The notes beneath the pieces were generated by a model. It worked only from the letters and a program-made list of their open reading frames with translations. It was not told the DNA's origin and made no database searches. From assembly GCF_900114645.1 (NCBI RefSeq), contig NZ_FOTR01000002.1, positions 186,001 through 250,000 on the forward strand: a stretch of 64,000 nucleotides of DNA, written 5' to 3'. The position numbers and the translations under genes are program-made. The DNA is from Gracilibacillus orientalis (GTDB taxonomy: Bacteria > Bacillota > Bacilli > Bacillales > Amphibacillaceae). Below are positions 1 to 8,039 of the stretch, piece by piece (within the stretch, counting starts at the first letter, position 1; each line of letters begins with the position of its first letter).

Positions 1-436
1 CATAGATGATAATCGCTGCGGTATTGGACAAATTCAAGGAGCGAACTTTATCTGTCATATGAATGCGAAGGCAGTGATCTTCTTTACCTTCTAATAGTTC
101 TTTCGGAATGCCGTTGGTTTCACGACCAAAAACGAAAAATAAATCTTTTTCACTGTCACTAAAGTCAAAATCCGAGTAATATTTCGTGCCAAAATTTTCG
201 ATATAATAAAACTCAGCCTCTGGGAACGTTTCATATAAGTTATCCAACGAATCATAATAATTAATCGAAACATCATGCCAATAGTCTAATCCAGCACGAC
301 GTAACATTTTATCATCGGTAGAAAAACCGAGTGGTCGGATTAAATGTAAATGAACATTTGATGCCAGACAAGTTCTCGCTATATTTCCCGTATTTGCAGG
401 GATCTCTGGTTGATATAATACGACATGGACTGCCAA
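1..436 (-). CDS. trmL: tRNA (cytidine/uridine-34 2'-O)-methyltransferase, 5' part only
   Basis: SpoU-class (SPOUT) methyltransferase that would 2'-O-methylate the wobble base of tRNA-Leu in the cytoplasm. The N-terminus reads LAVHVVLYQPEIPANTGNIA, the typical TrmL/CspR opening with the N-x-G-x-x-(A)R motif. FGRETNGIP near residue 107 and LNLSNTAA near residue 136 are SAM-binding motifs 2 and 3. The start is a TTG at 434-436, preceded by a GAGGTGA ribosome site at a good distance; no ATG fits. The C-terminal end lies outside the window, so about 145 of the usual 155-160 residues are present. The call is based on recognised family motifs. Confidence 0.93.
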   Translation of the reverse strand, partial: MAVHVVLYQPEIPANTGNIARTCLASNVHLHLIRPLGFSTDDKMLRRAGLDYWHDVSINYYDSLDNLYETFPEAEFYYIENFGTKYYSDFDFSDSEKDLFFVFGRETNGIPKELLEGKEDHCLRIHMTDKVRSLNLSNTAAIIIY

Positions 437-487
437 TGTATTTCACCTCAAATATTGCTTATTAACCTTTGTTATTATACCACAATC

Positions 488-1342
488 TTAATCCTTTGCA
501 CGATCTTCTTCTCCGATTCGGAAAAAACGATAATTACAGTCTGGTGTCCAAGCTGCTGAGTCTTCGTATGCCCAATATCGATGACGACTATTATTCGTAT
601 GCGCATTTACTAATGGCATGTTCTGACTGTCTTTTGCCACTACAATAGTATTATGATCCCATCTACCATCTCCTTGAAAATCATAACAAATCACATCACC
701 TGGTAAAAGGTTTTCTGGATCACTTATTTCTGTTCCCTTTAACCCTGATGTTGCCCCACTTAAATACCACCTGAGAGCATTTGCTACTGACCAGCTGTAA
801 CTCCAATTATTATTCTGATACCACCAGCCCTTGGATCGATTGGAAGCACCGTGCATCGGAGCGCCTCCCGCTCTTAAGCATTGCGAAATATAGTTGGTAC
901 AGTCATTATCTTCAAAAACACGATAGGCTGGATTAGCATCATTCCACCAACGTTCTGCATATTGAACTGCCGCTCTCCTGTCATAGGCAAAACGAACTGG
1001 ATTTTGATCTACTTCTATCTTCTCTGGTTTTAGCACCGTCTGAAATAAAATCTCTTTATCCGCTATTAATTTATCACTTTCTATAGTAGCAATGCGCTGC
1101 TCTACTAATTCTTCATGATAAAAATTATCTTGATCTTTTATAAATAGTTTCATATATAATTGATACGTTAATTCTGATCGATCGCCATTTGTTGTAGTAT
1201 CCTGCTTTTTTCCTATTATATCTATATGATTAATACTTTTGCCATTTTTCCTGTGAAGCCTCTGTTTTTTGTGAAGAGAATGCTCATTCTGTTTCCAGTT
1301 ATCTTTCCAATGACTTTTGATTAACTCCCATTCTGACAACAA
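488..1342 (-). CDS. Amidase_6-domain protein (putative cysteine amidase/peptidase)
   Basis: The C-terminal half carries a putative amidase domain (Amidase_6, CHAP/NlpC-like fold). DCTNYISQCLRAGG supplies the candidate catalytic Cys and RWDHNTIVVAKD the candidate His. The usual target of such enzymes is a peptide amide bond, often cell wall. No signal peptide or membrane segment is visible, so export is not shown. The N-terminal part, about 110 residues, is basic then helical and unrecognised. An ATG exists at 1372 but has no ribosome site; a strong GGGAGGGG stands just before the TTG-TTG pair at 1337-1342, so I start there (284 residues). The gene is divergent from the HTH gene at 1452 and shares its palindrome-rich promoter region. 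Confidence 0.75.
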   Translation of the reverse strand: MLSEWELIKSHWKDNWKQNEHSLHKKQRLHRKNGKSINHIDIIGKKQDTTTNGDRSELTYQLYMKLFIKDQDNFYHEELVEQRIATIESDKLIADKEILFQTVLKPEKIEVDQNPVRFAYDRRAAVQYAERWWNDANPAYRVFEDNDCTNYISQCLRAGGAPMHGASNRSKGWWYQNNNWSYSWSVANALRWYLSGATSGLKGTEISDPENLLPGDVICYDFQGDGRWDHNTIVVAKDSQNMPLVNAHTNNSRHRYWAYEDSAAWTPDCNYRFFRIGEEDRAKD

Positions 1343-1397
1343 AATCCCCTCCCTTTTTCCATGTATATTCATGAGAGTTGTAATTAGTCTAGAAATG

Positions 1398-1437
1398 ATG
1401 TAATGTATAAATTACATTTGTAACATATACATTACAT
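1398..1437. promoter_or_regulatory. Nested palindrome, probable operator of the HTH gene
   Basis: ATGTAATGTATA (1398-1409) and TATACATTACAT (1426-1437) are perfect 12-bp inverted repeats. The 16-bp spacer holds a second dyad, TTACA-TT-TGTAA. Four TGTAA/TTACA half-sites therefore sit in 40 bp, ending just before the ribosome site of the XRE gene at 1452 and between it and the divergent amidase. Autoregulation by the XRE protein is inferred. Confidence 0.6.
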
Positions 1438-1451
1438 AAAAGGAGTCATTT

Positions 1452-1652
1452 ATGAAGAATCGAGTAAAAATTACACGCGTTATGTTAAATATGACTCAAG
1501 GGGAACTAGCTAGACAGGTTGGAGTAACGCGGCAAACGATTGGCTTAGTTGAAAAAGGTGAGTATAACCCGACCCTTCAGTTATGTGTCGCCATTGCAGA
1601 AGCATTAAACAAAACACTGGATGATTTATTTTGGGAGGTAGGAAAAGAATGA
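1452..1652 (+). CDS. Small XRE-family HTH regulator
   Basis: A 66-residue cytoplasmic DNA-binding protein made of one Cro/CI-type helix-turn-helix: ITRVMLNMTQGELARQVGVT followed by RQTIGLVEKGEYNPT, the recognition-helix region. It matches the common stand-alone small regulators of Firmicutes. Start ATG has AAAGGAG nine bases upstream. Its stop overlaps the start of the next gene (ATGA), so the two are translationally coupled. It probably binds the nested palindrome just upstream (1398-1437). The regulator/membrane-protein pairing is frequent in this group; the signal it responds to cannot be read from the sequence. Confidence 0.9.
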   Translation: MKNRVKITRVMLNMTQGELARQVGVTRQTIGLVEKGEYNPTLQLCVAIAEALNKTLDDLFWEVGKE

Positions 1653-2107
1653 AAACATGGATATCTTTTTTATTGCCAGATGATGAATACAAAGAAAGAA
1701 GTATACTCTATTTTTATGCAGAAGGAGCCATTCTTCTCGTTATTTTTCTTTTGTTAACCATTATATTCTCTAACTTTATCGCGGTTGATTATCAATTAAT
1801 TATCCTGATTGCTTTAGGAATATTTGGATTATATGTAGTGATTCGTTATTCGCTATCAGGAATGGAATACACAGAAGTGAATAGTGAGCAAGCTTTTAAA
1901 AAAGAATTAAAATTACTTACAACTAAAACAACAAGTTTTACGATCATTTTTCTATTACTTTATATACTTTTAGTCGAATATCCTACAAGGTTTCAGGATT
2001 TATATGATTTGGTTGGTTTATTGTGCTCTGTAGCACTGGTATGGTTTATGATTGGTTTTATCTCACTAAAATCTTCCTATCAAAAGAACAAAAAATTAAC
2101 TGATTAA
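1649..2107 (+). CDS. Four-segment membrane protein paired with the HTH regulator
   Basis: A 152-residue protein with about four hydrophobic segments (near residues 24-45, 50-70, 95-115 and 122-142) and short charged ends. I do not recognise a named family. The frame is open further upstream, but the ATG at 1649 lies in an ATGA overlap with the HTH stop and follows GGGAGG at 1633, so MKTWISFLL is the likely N-terminus. The tight coupling suggests that its level is set together with the regulator. A role in envelope stress or as target of the regulator is possible but not shown. Confidence 0.75.
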   Translation: MKTWISFLLPDDEYKERSILYFYAEGAILLVIFLLLTIIFSNFIAVDYQLIILIALGIFGLYVVIRYSLSGMEYTEVNSEQAFKKELKLLTTKTTSFTIIFLLLYILLVEYPTRFQDLYDLVGLLCSVALVWFMIGFISLKSSYQKNKKLTD

Positions 2108-2259
2108 ATTTACAATGTTGTTTCGTTATATCATAAAAATTTCAAATCTATTACTATGTTTTAATGAGATTAACATTAGATTAAATGAGGTTTTTTTACG
2201 ATTAATTAGTTTACTGCTTGGGAATAAGATTTGTGAACACACAAAAGGAGGAATTAGAC

Positions 2260-2544
2260 ATGAAGAAAAAAATATTATCATTGATTGGAATTTCTGTACT
2301 GACAGTAGGTGGCTTGACAGCTTGTGGTGAGGAGGAAGAAAGTCCAGATCCAGCAGAAGAGGCACCAATGGAAGACCAAGCTCCAGCTGAGGGAGAGACG
2401 CCAACACCAGAAGAAGAGCCAGCTACTGGGGATGAAGCTCCGGCTGAAGATGCACCTGCAGAAGAAGGTGCAACCGAGGACGGTAGTCAAGACGATACCC
2501 AAGCAGACACGGAAATGGAAAGTGACGTTGAGCTAGAAGAATAG
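2260..2544 (+). CDS. Small acidic lipoprotein (94 residues)
   Basis: The start at 2260 gives a clean lipoprotein signal: MKKK, a hydrophobic stretch, then the lipobox LTAC with the lipidated Cys at residue 22. The rest is almost entirely Glu, Asp, Pro, Ala, Gly and Thr (for example EEEPATGDEAPAEDAP), low complexity and probably disordered on the outer face of the membrane. AAAGGAGG lies eight bases upstream, so an earlier ATG at 2218 is rejected. No catalytic domain is visible. A paralogue-like smaller lipoprotein follows at 2690. A strong terminator follows directly. Confidence 0.85.
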   Translation: MKKKILSLIGISVLTVGGLTACGEEEESPDPAEEAPMEDQAPAEGETPTPEEEPATGDEAPAEDAPAEEGATEDGSQDDTQADTEMESDVELEE

Positions 2545-2550
2545 TTATAA

Positions 2551-2581
2551 AAGAGGTAAGCGAATAGTTCGCTTACCTCTT
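2551..2581 (+). terminator. Rho-independent terminator
   Basis: Perfect 14-bp stem (AAGAGGTAAGCGAA with its complement), 3-nt loop TAG, then a T-rich run. It lies 6 bp after the stop of the acidic lipoprotein. Confidence 0.93.
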
Positions 2582-2689
2582 TTTATATTAAGCGCATGTA
2601 AATAATATAAATTTTAGTTAATAAATGGTATTTTTAGTTGTAATTATCCATATTGATTTTTAGAATGGAAATTGAAGGAGGGATAATTA

Positions 2690-2833
2690 ATGAAAAAGAA
2701 ATGGCTTTCTCTTTTTGCTGTTGCTTTCTTAGCTTTTGGCGGACTATCTGCTTGTGCTGGAGACGATGAAAGTGACACAGAAGACCAAACAGAAGAAACT
2801 ACTACTGACACAACTGAAGAAGACGCAGAATAA
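2690..2833 (+). CDS. Very small acidic lipoprotein (47 residues)
   Basis: MKKKWLSLFAVAFLAFGG leads into the lipobox LSAC (Cys 22), followed by a tail rich in Asp, Glu and Thr. GAAGGAGGG lies eight bases before the ATG. The signal part closely resembles that of the lipoprotein at 2260, which suggests that the two are related or share a secretion-signal design. Function is unknown; acidic surface lipoproteins are common in halotolerant Bacillaceae. It is separated from its neighbour by a terminator, so it probably has its own promoter in the AT-rich stretch 2585-2680, where I cannot fix the boxes. Confidence 0.8.
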   Translation: MKKKWLSLFAVAFLAFGGLSACAGDDESDTEDQTEETTTDTTEEDAE

Positions 2834-2842
2834 CACATAAAC

Positions 2843-2869
2843 AGGGCAGAAGCATCATGCTTCCGCCCT
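2843..2869. terminator. Convergent terminator overlapping the ogt stop
   Basis: AGGGCAGAAGCA and TGCTTCCGCCCT form a 12-bp stem with one mismatch and a 3-nt loop. The loop (2855-2857) is the stop codon of ogt read from the other strand. The T-run is weak on both sides. Confidence 0.55.
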
Positions 2870-3367
2870 CTCTAATGTCAATAGATATTCTTTTTTATCT
2901 AAACCACCACCATAACCTATCAGATTACCATTTTTTCCGATAACCCGATGGCAAGGTATAACGATGGAAATTGGATTTTTATTATTAGCACCTCCAACAG
3001 CTCGTACTGCTTTTGGCGAATCGATGTGCTGAGCAATATCTAGATAGGAACAGGTTTCGCCATACTCAATTTTTGCTAACGCTTGCCATACCTTTCGTTG
3101 AAAAGGCGTACCATGAAATTTATATGGAATCGAAAAAGTCTTTCGTTCGCCATTAAAGTACTGATCTAATTGGGTAATTGTCTCTTTCAATGGTTCCTTT
3201 GAGTCTATTAACTTAGAAGGTAGAGAATGTTTTTCAGCCCACGAGGTAATCTCTTTTTCATTCTCCTGAATGGTACCAAATTTTATTAAGATTAGATGCT
3301 GATCATTACTTACAAGTAATAGAGTACCAAGCGGTGAGTCATACGAATAATAGGTCAGTGCATTCAT
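2855..3367 (-). CDS. ogt: Methylated-DNA--protein-cysteine methyltransferase
   Basis: Suicide DNA-repair enzyme that takes the methyl group from O6-methylguanine (and O4-methylthymine) onto its own cysteine. The active site IPCHRVIG is at about residue 136, followed by GYGGGLDKKEYLL. The helix-turn-helix part GTPFQRKVWQALAKIEYGET is in the expected place. At 170 residues it has the usual Ogt length and lacks the Ada regulatory domain. GGAGG lies before the ATG. It is followed 44 bp upstream by queG on the same strand; no functional link is needed. Confidence 0.95.
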   Translation of the reverse strand: MNALTYYSYDSPLGTLLLVSNDQHLILIKFGTIQENEKEITSWAEKHSLPSKLIDSKEPLKETITQLDQYFNGERKTFSIPYKFHGTPFQRKVWQALAKIEYGETCSYLDIAQHIDSPKAVRAVGGANNKNPISIVIPCHRVIGKNGNLIGYGGGLDKKEYLLTLERAEA

Positions 3368-3411
3368 TATTGAACCTCCAAATGTGTTTTATAAGCCGTA
3401 ATAAAACGAAA

Positions 3412-4551
3412 TTATTTTGATATTGATTCAAATTGTAATCCTTTTTCCATTTCTGCGATAACTTCTGAGTCTTTTTCTTGCTCCATTGCTTGTTCGATGG
3501 CACGAAACCCTCTCACTTCTCCAATTTTGCCAATTGCCCATGCAGCTGTTCCACGGATTACTGGACGTGGATCATCCTTCATCAATTCGATTAACTTATC
3601 AATCGCAGCAACTTCCTTATAATGGGCCAAAGCAAGAATGGCATTACGTTGGAGTGGTTTTTTACCACGCCATGAACCCGCCATTTTCCCGAAATTTTCT
3701 TTAAACTCACGGTTAGAGACGGATAATAAATCAACAAGTCGTGGTTTTACCAGCTCAGGATCAGGCTCAAATTCTTCATGATTATGAAAATCTACTCCTT
3801 TATTATACGGGCAGACAACCTGGCATGTTTCATAGCCATAGATATAGTTTCCCAGTTTTTCACGGTGATCATCTGGCATAAAATCTTTTGTCTGCGTAAG
3901 AAAAGCGAGACATTTTTGTGCATTTAATCGTCCTGGTTCAACAAGCGCACCTGTTGGACAGGCATCAATACATTTCGTGCATGTCCCACACCCTTCATCA
4001 AGTGGTTGGTCAGCTGAAAAAGGAATATTGGTAATCATTTCACCTAAATACATATAAGATCCGAGTTCTGGAGAAATGATTAATGTATTGCTACCACTAA
4101 AGCCAATACCGGCGCGTTCCGCAACAGCTCGGTCAGATAATTCTCCTGTATCAACCATCGAACTGAATTGAACTTCTGGTTCTTTTTCTTGTAAAAAGGA
4201 AGCCAGCTTATCTAATTTTTCTTTTAAAACGATATGATAATCTGTTCCCCATGATGCACGGGCAAATAGACCGCGACGATCTCCTTTAACACTTTTTGGC
4301 TCATCTTTGATTTTTGTCGGATAGGCAAGTGCAATGGCAATAATTGATTCTGAACCTGGCATTAAACGTTCCGGTTCCGTTCTTTCTTCATTGGTTCCTT
4401 TTTCAAAACCAGAGGCATAGCCTAATGCTTGCTGTTCCTCTAGCCTTGATTTAAATTCCGAGAAAGGTTTTGCACTAGCAAAGCCAATTTTGTCGATACC
4501 AATTTCTTTACTATAAGCAATTAATTCTTCTTTTAGCTTTTGATATGCCAT
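3412..4551 (-). CDS. queG: Epoxyqueuosine reductase
   Basis: Catalyses the last step of queuosine synthesis, reducing epoxyqueuosine in tRNA with cobalamin and Fe-S clusters. CGTCTKCIDACPTGAL (about residues 188-203) and CQVVCPYNKG (about 238-247) carry the cysteines of two [4Fe-4S] clusters. The N-terminal part holds the cobalamin-binding fold. The C-terminal PVIRGTAAWAIGKIG is a HEAT-like repeat, as in the B. subtilis type. 379 residues is the normal length for this longer form. AAGGAGGT precedes the ATG. It is 16 bp downstream of the ATPase gene at 4568, so the two may be one transcript. Confidence 0.96.
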   Translation of the reverse strand: MAYQKLKEELIAYSKEIGIDKIGFASAKPFSEFKSRLEEQQALGYASGFEKGTNEERTEPERLMPGSESIIAIALAYPTKIKDEPKSVKGDRRGLFARASWGTDYHIVLKEKLDKLASFLQEKEPEVQFSSMVDTGELSDRAVAERAGIGFSGSNTLIISPELGSYMYLGEMITNIPFSADQPLDEGCGTCTKCIDACPTGALVEPGRLNAQKCLAFLTQTKDFMPDDHREKLGNYIYGYETCQVVCPYNKGVDFHNHEEFEPDPELVKPRLVDLLSVSNREFKENFGKMAGSWRGKKPLQRNAILALAHYKEVAAIDKLIELMKDDPRPVIRGTAAWAIGKIGEVRGFRAIEQAMEQEKDSEVIAEMEKGLQFESISK

Positions 4552-4567
4552 TACACGTACCTCCTTT

Positions 4568-6268
4568 TTATTGAACTTTTGTTGTTCTCATCCGGTTCAA
4601 GCATGCTGCGATTTCAAATCTTCTTGGTCGGGCCAAGTCACCAGGATGTTGATTTGGAAAAGGGGAAAATGCTTGTAAACCTTCATTATCCATTACTTTT
4701 TCGATATCGTCGAGCAAGTCTGCCAATGGTTTTGCTTGTTTTAAAATCTCTTTCGCTTCCATGTAGCGTAACAGCTCTGCAATGGCCCGTGTTTGTGAGG
4801 CATCGACTAACTGTTCCACACCTTGGAGCTGAATCGTTGATGTGCCCATCAAAATGGTATAAAGACTTTTTGCTTGTACTTTTTTCTTTTTACCCTTTTG
4901 TAAGTTTAGACTTTGAGGTAAAAAGATGCGTTGATTCATATCATTAGTCAGTTTTTCCATTACCGACTGACGTGATACAGGGTGATTTTTCATAATTTCA
5001 CGTGCCTGGTCTGTGACATTAAATGGTTTATATTGATCCATCATGATTACTTCATCTGCTACATCAAAGTAATCACCAGACCCGCCCATTACTAAAATCG
5101 TTGATACATTTAAGTCATCACGTAATTGTTTAATTTTGTCGATAAAAGGTGTAATCGGTTCTTTATCCTGGTGAACAAGTGCTTGCATACGCGCATCACG
5201 AATCATAAAGTTAGTCGCACTTGTATCTTCATCAATTAACAATGTCGTCGTCCCCGCCTCAATTGCTTCCACTACATTCGTTGCTTGCGAAGTACTACCG
5301 CTGGCATTCTCTGTCGTAAATTTTGTTGTTGCCTGCCCATGTGGCAGATCATTGATAAAAGCAGAGATATTAACCGATGTCACCTGTCTTCCATCTTCCG
5401 CTCTTATTTTGACAGCGTCTGGATCAGTTAGCACGTATTCACGTCCATCACCGCGAATATGATGATAAACTCCACGCTCCAAAGCCTGCAGTAACGTACT
5501 TTTTCCATGATAGCCGCCACCAACAATTAAGCTTATTCCTTGCTTAATAGCCATACCTGTTAAAGGTTCCTCACGGTGAGGCAGATTGATTTTTACACGA
5601 TTTTCTTTCGTACTTTCAAAAGGTACTGCTTTTTTTAATGGTCGATTGCTCACACCACTTTCCCGGGGAAGAATCGCACCATCAGCAATAAAAGCAATCC
5701 AGTTATTTTCCTTCATTTTCTCTCTAATGGCGATATGTTGATCTGCTAGTTGGACTTTCTGTTCTATTTCTTCATCCTTTATCGAAAAAATAGAATGTTT
5801 CAGAATGGAGGGTAGAATCGTAAAAAATAACTTTTCTGCCTCTTTGCCATTAATACGGCGTCCATTTGCCGGCAAACCAACGGATAAACAGATAATTGTT
5901 TTATCATTTTTTATTTGAACCGCTGTCCGTTCTAGAATTTCCTGACCGGGTTGATCAATATGAATTAATCCGCTTTTACCAGATCCCTGCAATTGTTTGG
6001 CTACCGCTTGAATTGCTTTTGCTACAGAACGGGCGATATGATCAGCTACATATATGTTTCTTTCTTTTGATTGTTTCCATTCATCTTTAATTGGACGATA
6101 TGCATCTGGAATCACAATACGTATTTTTGAAGGAGACGCAAATGGATCTCCTTGTACATAGTCCACAGATATTTCATAACGATGGAAGGAATAACGACCT
6201 TGAATCGATTTATAGGCTTTATACCCTTTTCCATCTATACTCTTTAAGAGTTGTTGTAACTTCTTCAT
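4568..6268 (-). CDS. ABC-class ATPase of the stand-alone family (DUF2791-like/ABC_ATPase)
   Basis: A 566-residue soluble ATPase without membrane segments. The Walker A region is GGGYHGKSTLLQALERGVY (about residues 257-275) and the Walker B is TTLLIDEDTSATNFMIRD (about 339-356). The N-terminal 200 residues and the C-terminal region with LIDAS-like helices are typical of the predicted ATPase of the ABC class found in many Bacillaceae. No transporter partner is nearby. Its cellular role is not known; a link to nucleic acids or tRNA has been only guessed from distant homology. Start ATG has GAGGAG. It stands first in a likely two-gene unit with queG. Confidence 0.85.
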   Translation of the reverse strand: MKKLQQLLKSIDGKGYKAYKSIQGRYSFHRYEISVDYVQGDPFASPSKIRIVIPDAYRPIKDEWKQSKERNIYVADHIARSVAKAIQAVAKQLQGSGKSGLIHIDQPGQEILERTAVQIKNDKTIICLSVGLPANGRRINGKEAEKLFFTILPSILKHSIFSIKDEEIEQKVQLADQHIAIREKMKENNWIAFIADGAILPRESGVSNRPLKKAVPFESTKENRVKINLPHREEPLTGMAIKQGISLIVGGGYHGKSTLLQALERGVYHHIRGDGREYVLTDPDAVKIRAEDGRQVTSVNISAFINDLPHGQATTKFTTENASGSTSQATNVVEAIEAGTTTLLIDEDTSATNFMIRDARMQALVHQDKEPITPFIDKIKQLRDDLNVSTILVMGGSGDYFDVADEVIMMDQYKPFNVTDQAREIMKNHPVSRQSVMEKLTNDMNQRIFLPQSLNLQKGKKKKVQAKSLYTILMGTSTIQLQGVEQLVDASQTRAIAELLRYMEAKEILKQAKPLADLLDDIEKVMDNEGLQAFSPFPNQHPGDLARPRRFEIAACLNRMRTTKVQ

Positions 6269-6450
6269 GGTATTACTCCTCTTATATAGTTATTCATACT
6301 CTACAATACAAGTTATAAATGGTAATTCGCAAGTGTTTGATTCAGACTCTTAATCACTTATGGTATAGAGATTATTCAATGCTGGGAAAGGCTATTTACT
6401 ATCCTCCACTACAGGCCAAATCATTTCTTCGGCATTTCACTATAAGTGCG

Positions 6451-6654
6451 TGCTCAAAAAGGTACCAAATTAGAAGCAAGAAGATCGAGGCGGCGAAGTT
6501 TTGAGTAGCGGAACGTATGCTTTTAGATACGTGAGCACAAAGGAAAGCTCCATAGAATCTACATCGCACGCAGGAAAAGTGCTTTTCTTTTCCAAGGAAC
6601 GGAAAAAAGCTAACAAAGAGATTCGCCGCTTATCATTTGGTGCCTTTTTGAACA
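6451..6654. repeat. 204-bp element with 27-bp imperfect terminal inverted repeats
   Basis: The left end 6451-6477 (begins TGCTCAAAAAGGTACCAAAT) matches the reverse complement of 6628-6654 (TGTTCAAAAAGGCACCAAAT) with a few differences. Inside, a GGCGGCGAA at about 6489 is complementary to TTCGCCGC near 6622, extending the pairing, and CGTATGCTTTTAGATACG forms a local hairpin. Short open frames run through it on both strands (60-61 codons), but none has a ribosome site. This looks like a non-coding, MITE-like or RNA-structured dispersed element. It fills most of the gap between the ATPase gene and tRNA-Gly. Confidence 0.6.
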
Positions 6655-6736
6655 TCCTCTATAACAGAAGTTTTATTAAGCATTAAAAAAACGTAATGCT
6701 TCATTAAAAACGAAACACTACGTTCAACTCTATGTA

Positions 6737-6810
6737 TGGAGCGGGTGAAGGGAATCGAACCCTCGACATCAGCTTGGAAGGCTGGGGTTTTACCACTAAA
6801 CTACACCCGC
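6737..6810 (-). tRNA. tRNA-Gly(TCC)
   Basis: Full cloverleaf read on the minus strand from 6810. The acceptor GCGGGTG pairs with CACCCGC. A D arm follows, then an anticodon arm with CTTCCAA (anticodon TCC at 6776-6778), then the T arm GGTTCGATTCC. CCA is encoded (complement of 6737-6739). It is 74 nt with no long variable arm. Confidence 0.97.
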
Positions 6811-6993
6811 ATGTATCTGTTAATACTACTGTTTATTAACAGTTTATTAAAAATAATTAACAATCTCTTAACGAAACTATGTTGATTATTATAACAAGCT
6901 ACTTCTATTATTGCAACATTTTATCGGAAAAAGTTTAAAATTGTCGTTAATGGGTAATTTATACGTAACAATTGAGAAGAAGGAGTGGACTAC

Positions 6994-7128
6994 ATGCTTT
7001 GGACAATTATAGGCATACTATTATTAGTTTGGATTATTGGCTTCTTATTTGAAATTGCAGGTGGCATCATCCACATTTTACTAGTGATTGCACTTGTAGT
7101 CTTTATTGCAAAGATGATACGAAGTTAG
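6994..7128 (+). CDS. lmo0937-family small membrane protein (44 residues)
   Basis: MLWTIIGILLLVWIIGFLFE followed by IAGGIIHILLVIALVVFIAK matches the conserved pattern of the lmo0937 family: two transmembrane segments around a short Gly-Gly turn. The family is widespread in Firmicutes and has no settled function; stress association has been reported for relatives. GAAGGAG precedes the ATG. The gene stands alone, with a terminator about 75 bp downstream and tRNA-Gly on the other strand upstream. Confidence 0.88.
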   Translation: MLWTIIGILLLVWIIGFLFEIAGGIIHILLVIALVVFIAKMIRS

Positions 7129-7204
7129 ACAAACAGAGAGCGCCGATTAGAACGATGGAAATTTTGTATTCAGGTAAGATAAGCAAAACAGTTGATATTA
7201 AAGG

Positions 7205-7238
7205 GACCACATATTTTATACATCTAAAATGTGTGGTC
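7205..7238 (+). terminator. Rho-independent terminator
   Basis: GACCACATATTTTA pairs with TAAAATGTGTGGTC (one G-U), short loop, then TAATTTTCTTTC. It ends the small membrane-protein gene at 6994. Confidence 0.85.
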
Positions 7239-7317
7239 TAATTTTCTTTCCTTTTCACCTAACGCACCAGTTAGCACAATAAAAAATTAAAGAGGTCTTA
7301 AAACAAATTAGGGGTAA

Positions 7318-7815
7318 TTACTCTTCCAGTTGATTTAAAATCAGTTTCAATACATCGTTCTGTGACATATCATTAATCAGTATTGTTTCTCCATCCACGC
7401 CAAGATAATCGCTTGGATTCCACCAGGAGCATAAAGCATCTTCTCCGAACTCCAGCTTTTTCGAACTTGAGTTGTGACGTATGACTGTTTCCTCAAAGGA
7501 TAAATCAAAATAATAAGTATATGTCTTTTTGTTATAGAACTGGATTAAGTTATTCAACATTTCACCATAACGATGTTTATACAGGATTCCTTCCACAATA
7601 ATAAATTCACATTTATCTTTACCGTATTCAGCAATTTGTCGAATCAAATCAATTGAAAGGTTTCCATCCCTATCGTGAACCTTCAGCATTTCACGACGAA
7701 CGGTATCCTGAGAAACCAAGAGCGTTCCACGCCCCAAACGATTTTGGAGACTTTTCGCAGTCGTTGTTTTTCCACTTCCAGAGTTTCCTCGTATGATAAT
7801 TAGCTTTGATTCCAT
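7318..7815 (-). CDS. Small P-loop kinase-like protein
   Basis: A 165-residue cytoplasmic protein with a Walker A at the very N-terminus (IIIRGNSGSGKTTTAKSL). LLVSQDTVRREML follows, as in the zeta-toxin/chloramphenicol-phosphotransferase and uridine-kinase-like AAA_33 group. FIIVEGILY is the probable Walker B/lid start. It presumably phosphorylates a small molecule; the substrate cannot be read. GGGGGAT precedes the ATG. Neighbouring genes give no pathway clue and the gene appears monocistronic. The zeta-toxin label is not supported by an antitoxin partner. Confidence 0.75.
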   Translation of the reverse strand: MESKLIIIRGNSGSGKTTTAKSLQNRLGRGTLLVSQDTVRREMLKVHDRDGNLSIDLIRQIAEYGKDKCEFIIVEGILYKHRYGEMLNNLIQFYNKKTYTYYFDLSFEETVIRHNSSSKKLEFGEDALCSWWNPSDYLGVDGETILINDMSQNDVLKLILNQLEE

Positions 7816-8039
7816 ATTATCCCCCTACGCCTTGCCGTCTAGCATCTCTAACATTAAAACTGTTTCTCTAACATCATTAAGCCAATTATCCGTTCCACCC
7901 ATCCCTCGTACAGTTCACTAAAAACAGAAACATCTTGCTTTAACTGGCTCTTATACACAAAACGGACGCACTTTTTATTCTTTCATGCGCCCATTAAACA
8001 TATGTTAACTGATAATTATATATTGATGAACTACATTGA

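Noticed and set aside
4540-4947. 135-codon plus-strand frame
   Set aside because: Antisense to the ATPase gene 3' end; no ribosome site.
6501-6686. 61-codon frame in the TIR element
   Set aside because: Starts within the element with no ribosome site; the opposite strand is equally open, typical of a palindromic element.
7318-7815. Zeta toxin of a toxin-antitoxin pair
   Set aside because: P-loop kinase features only; no small antitoxin gene beside it.
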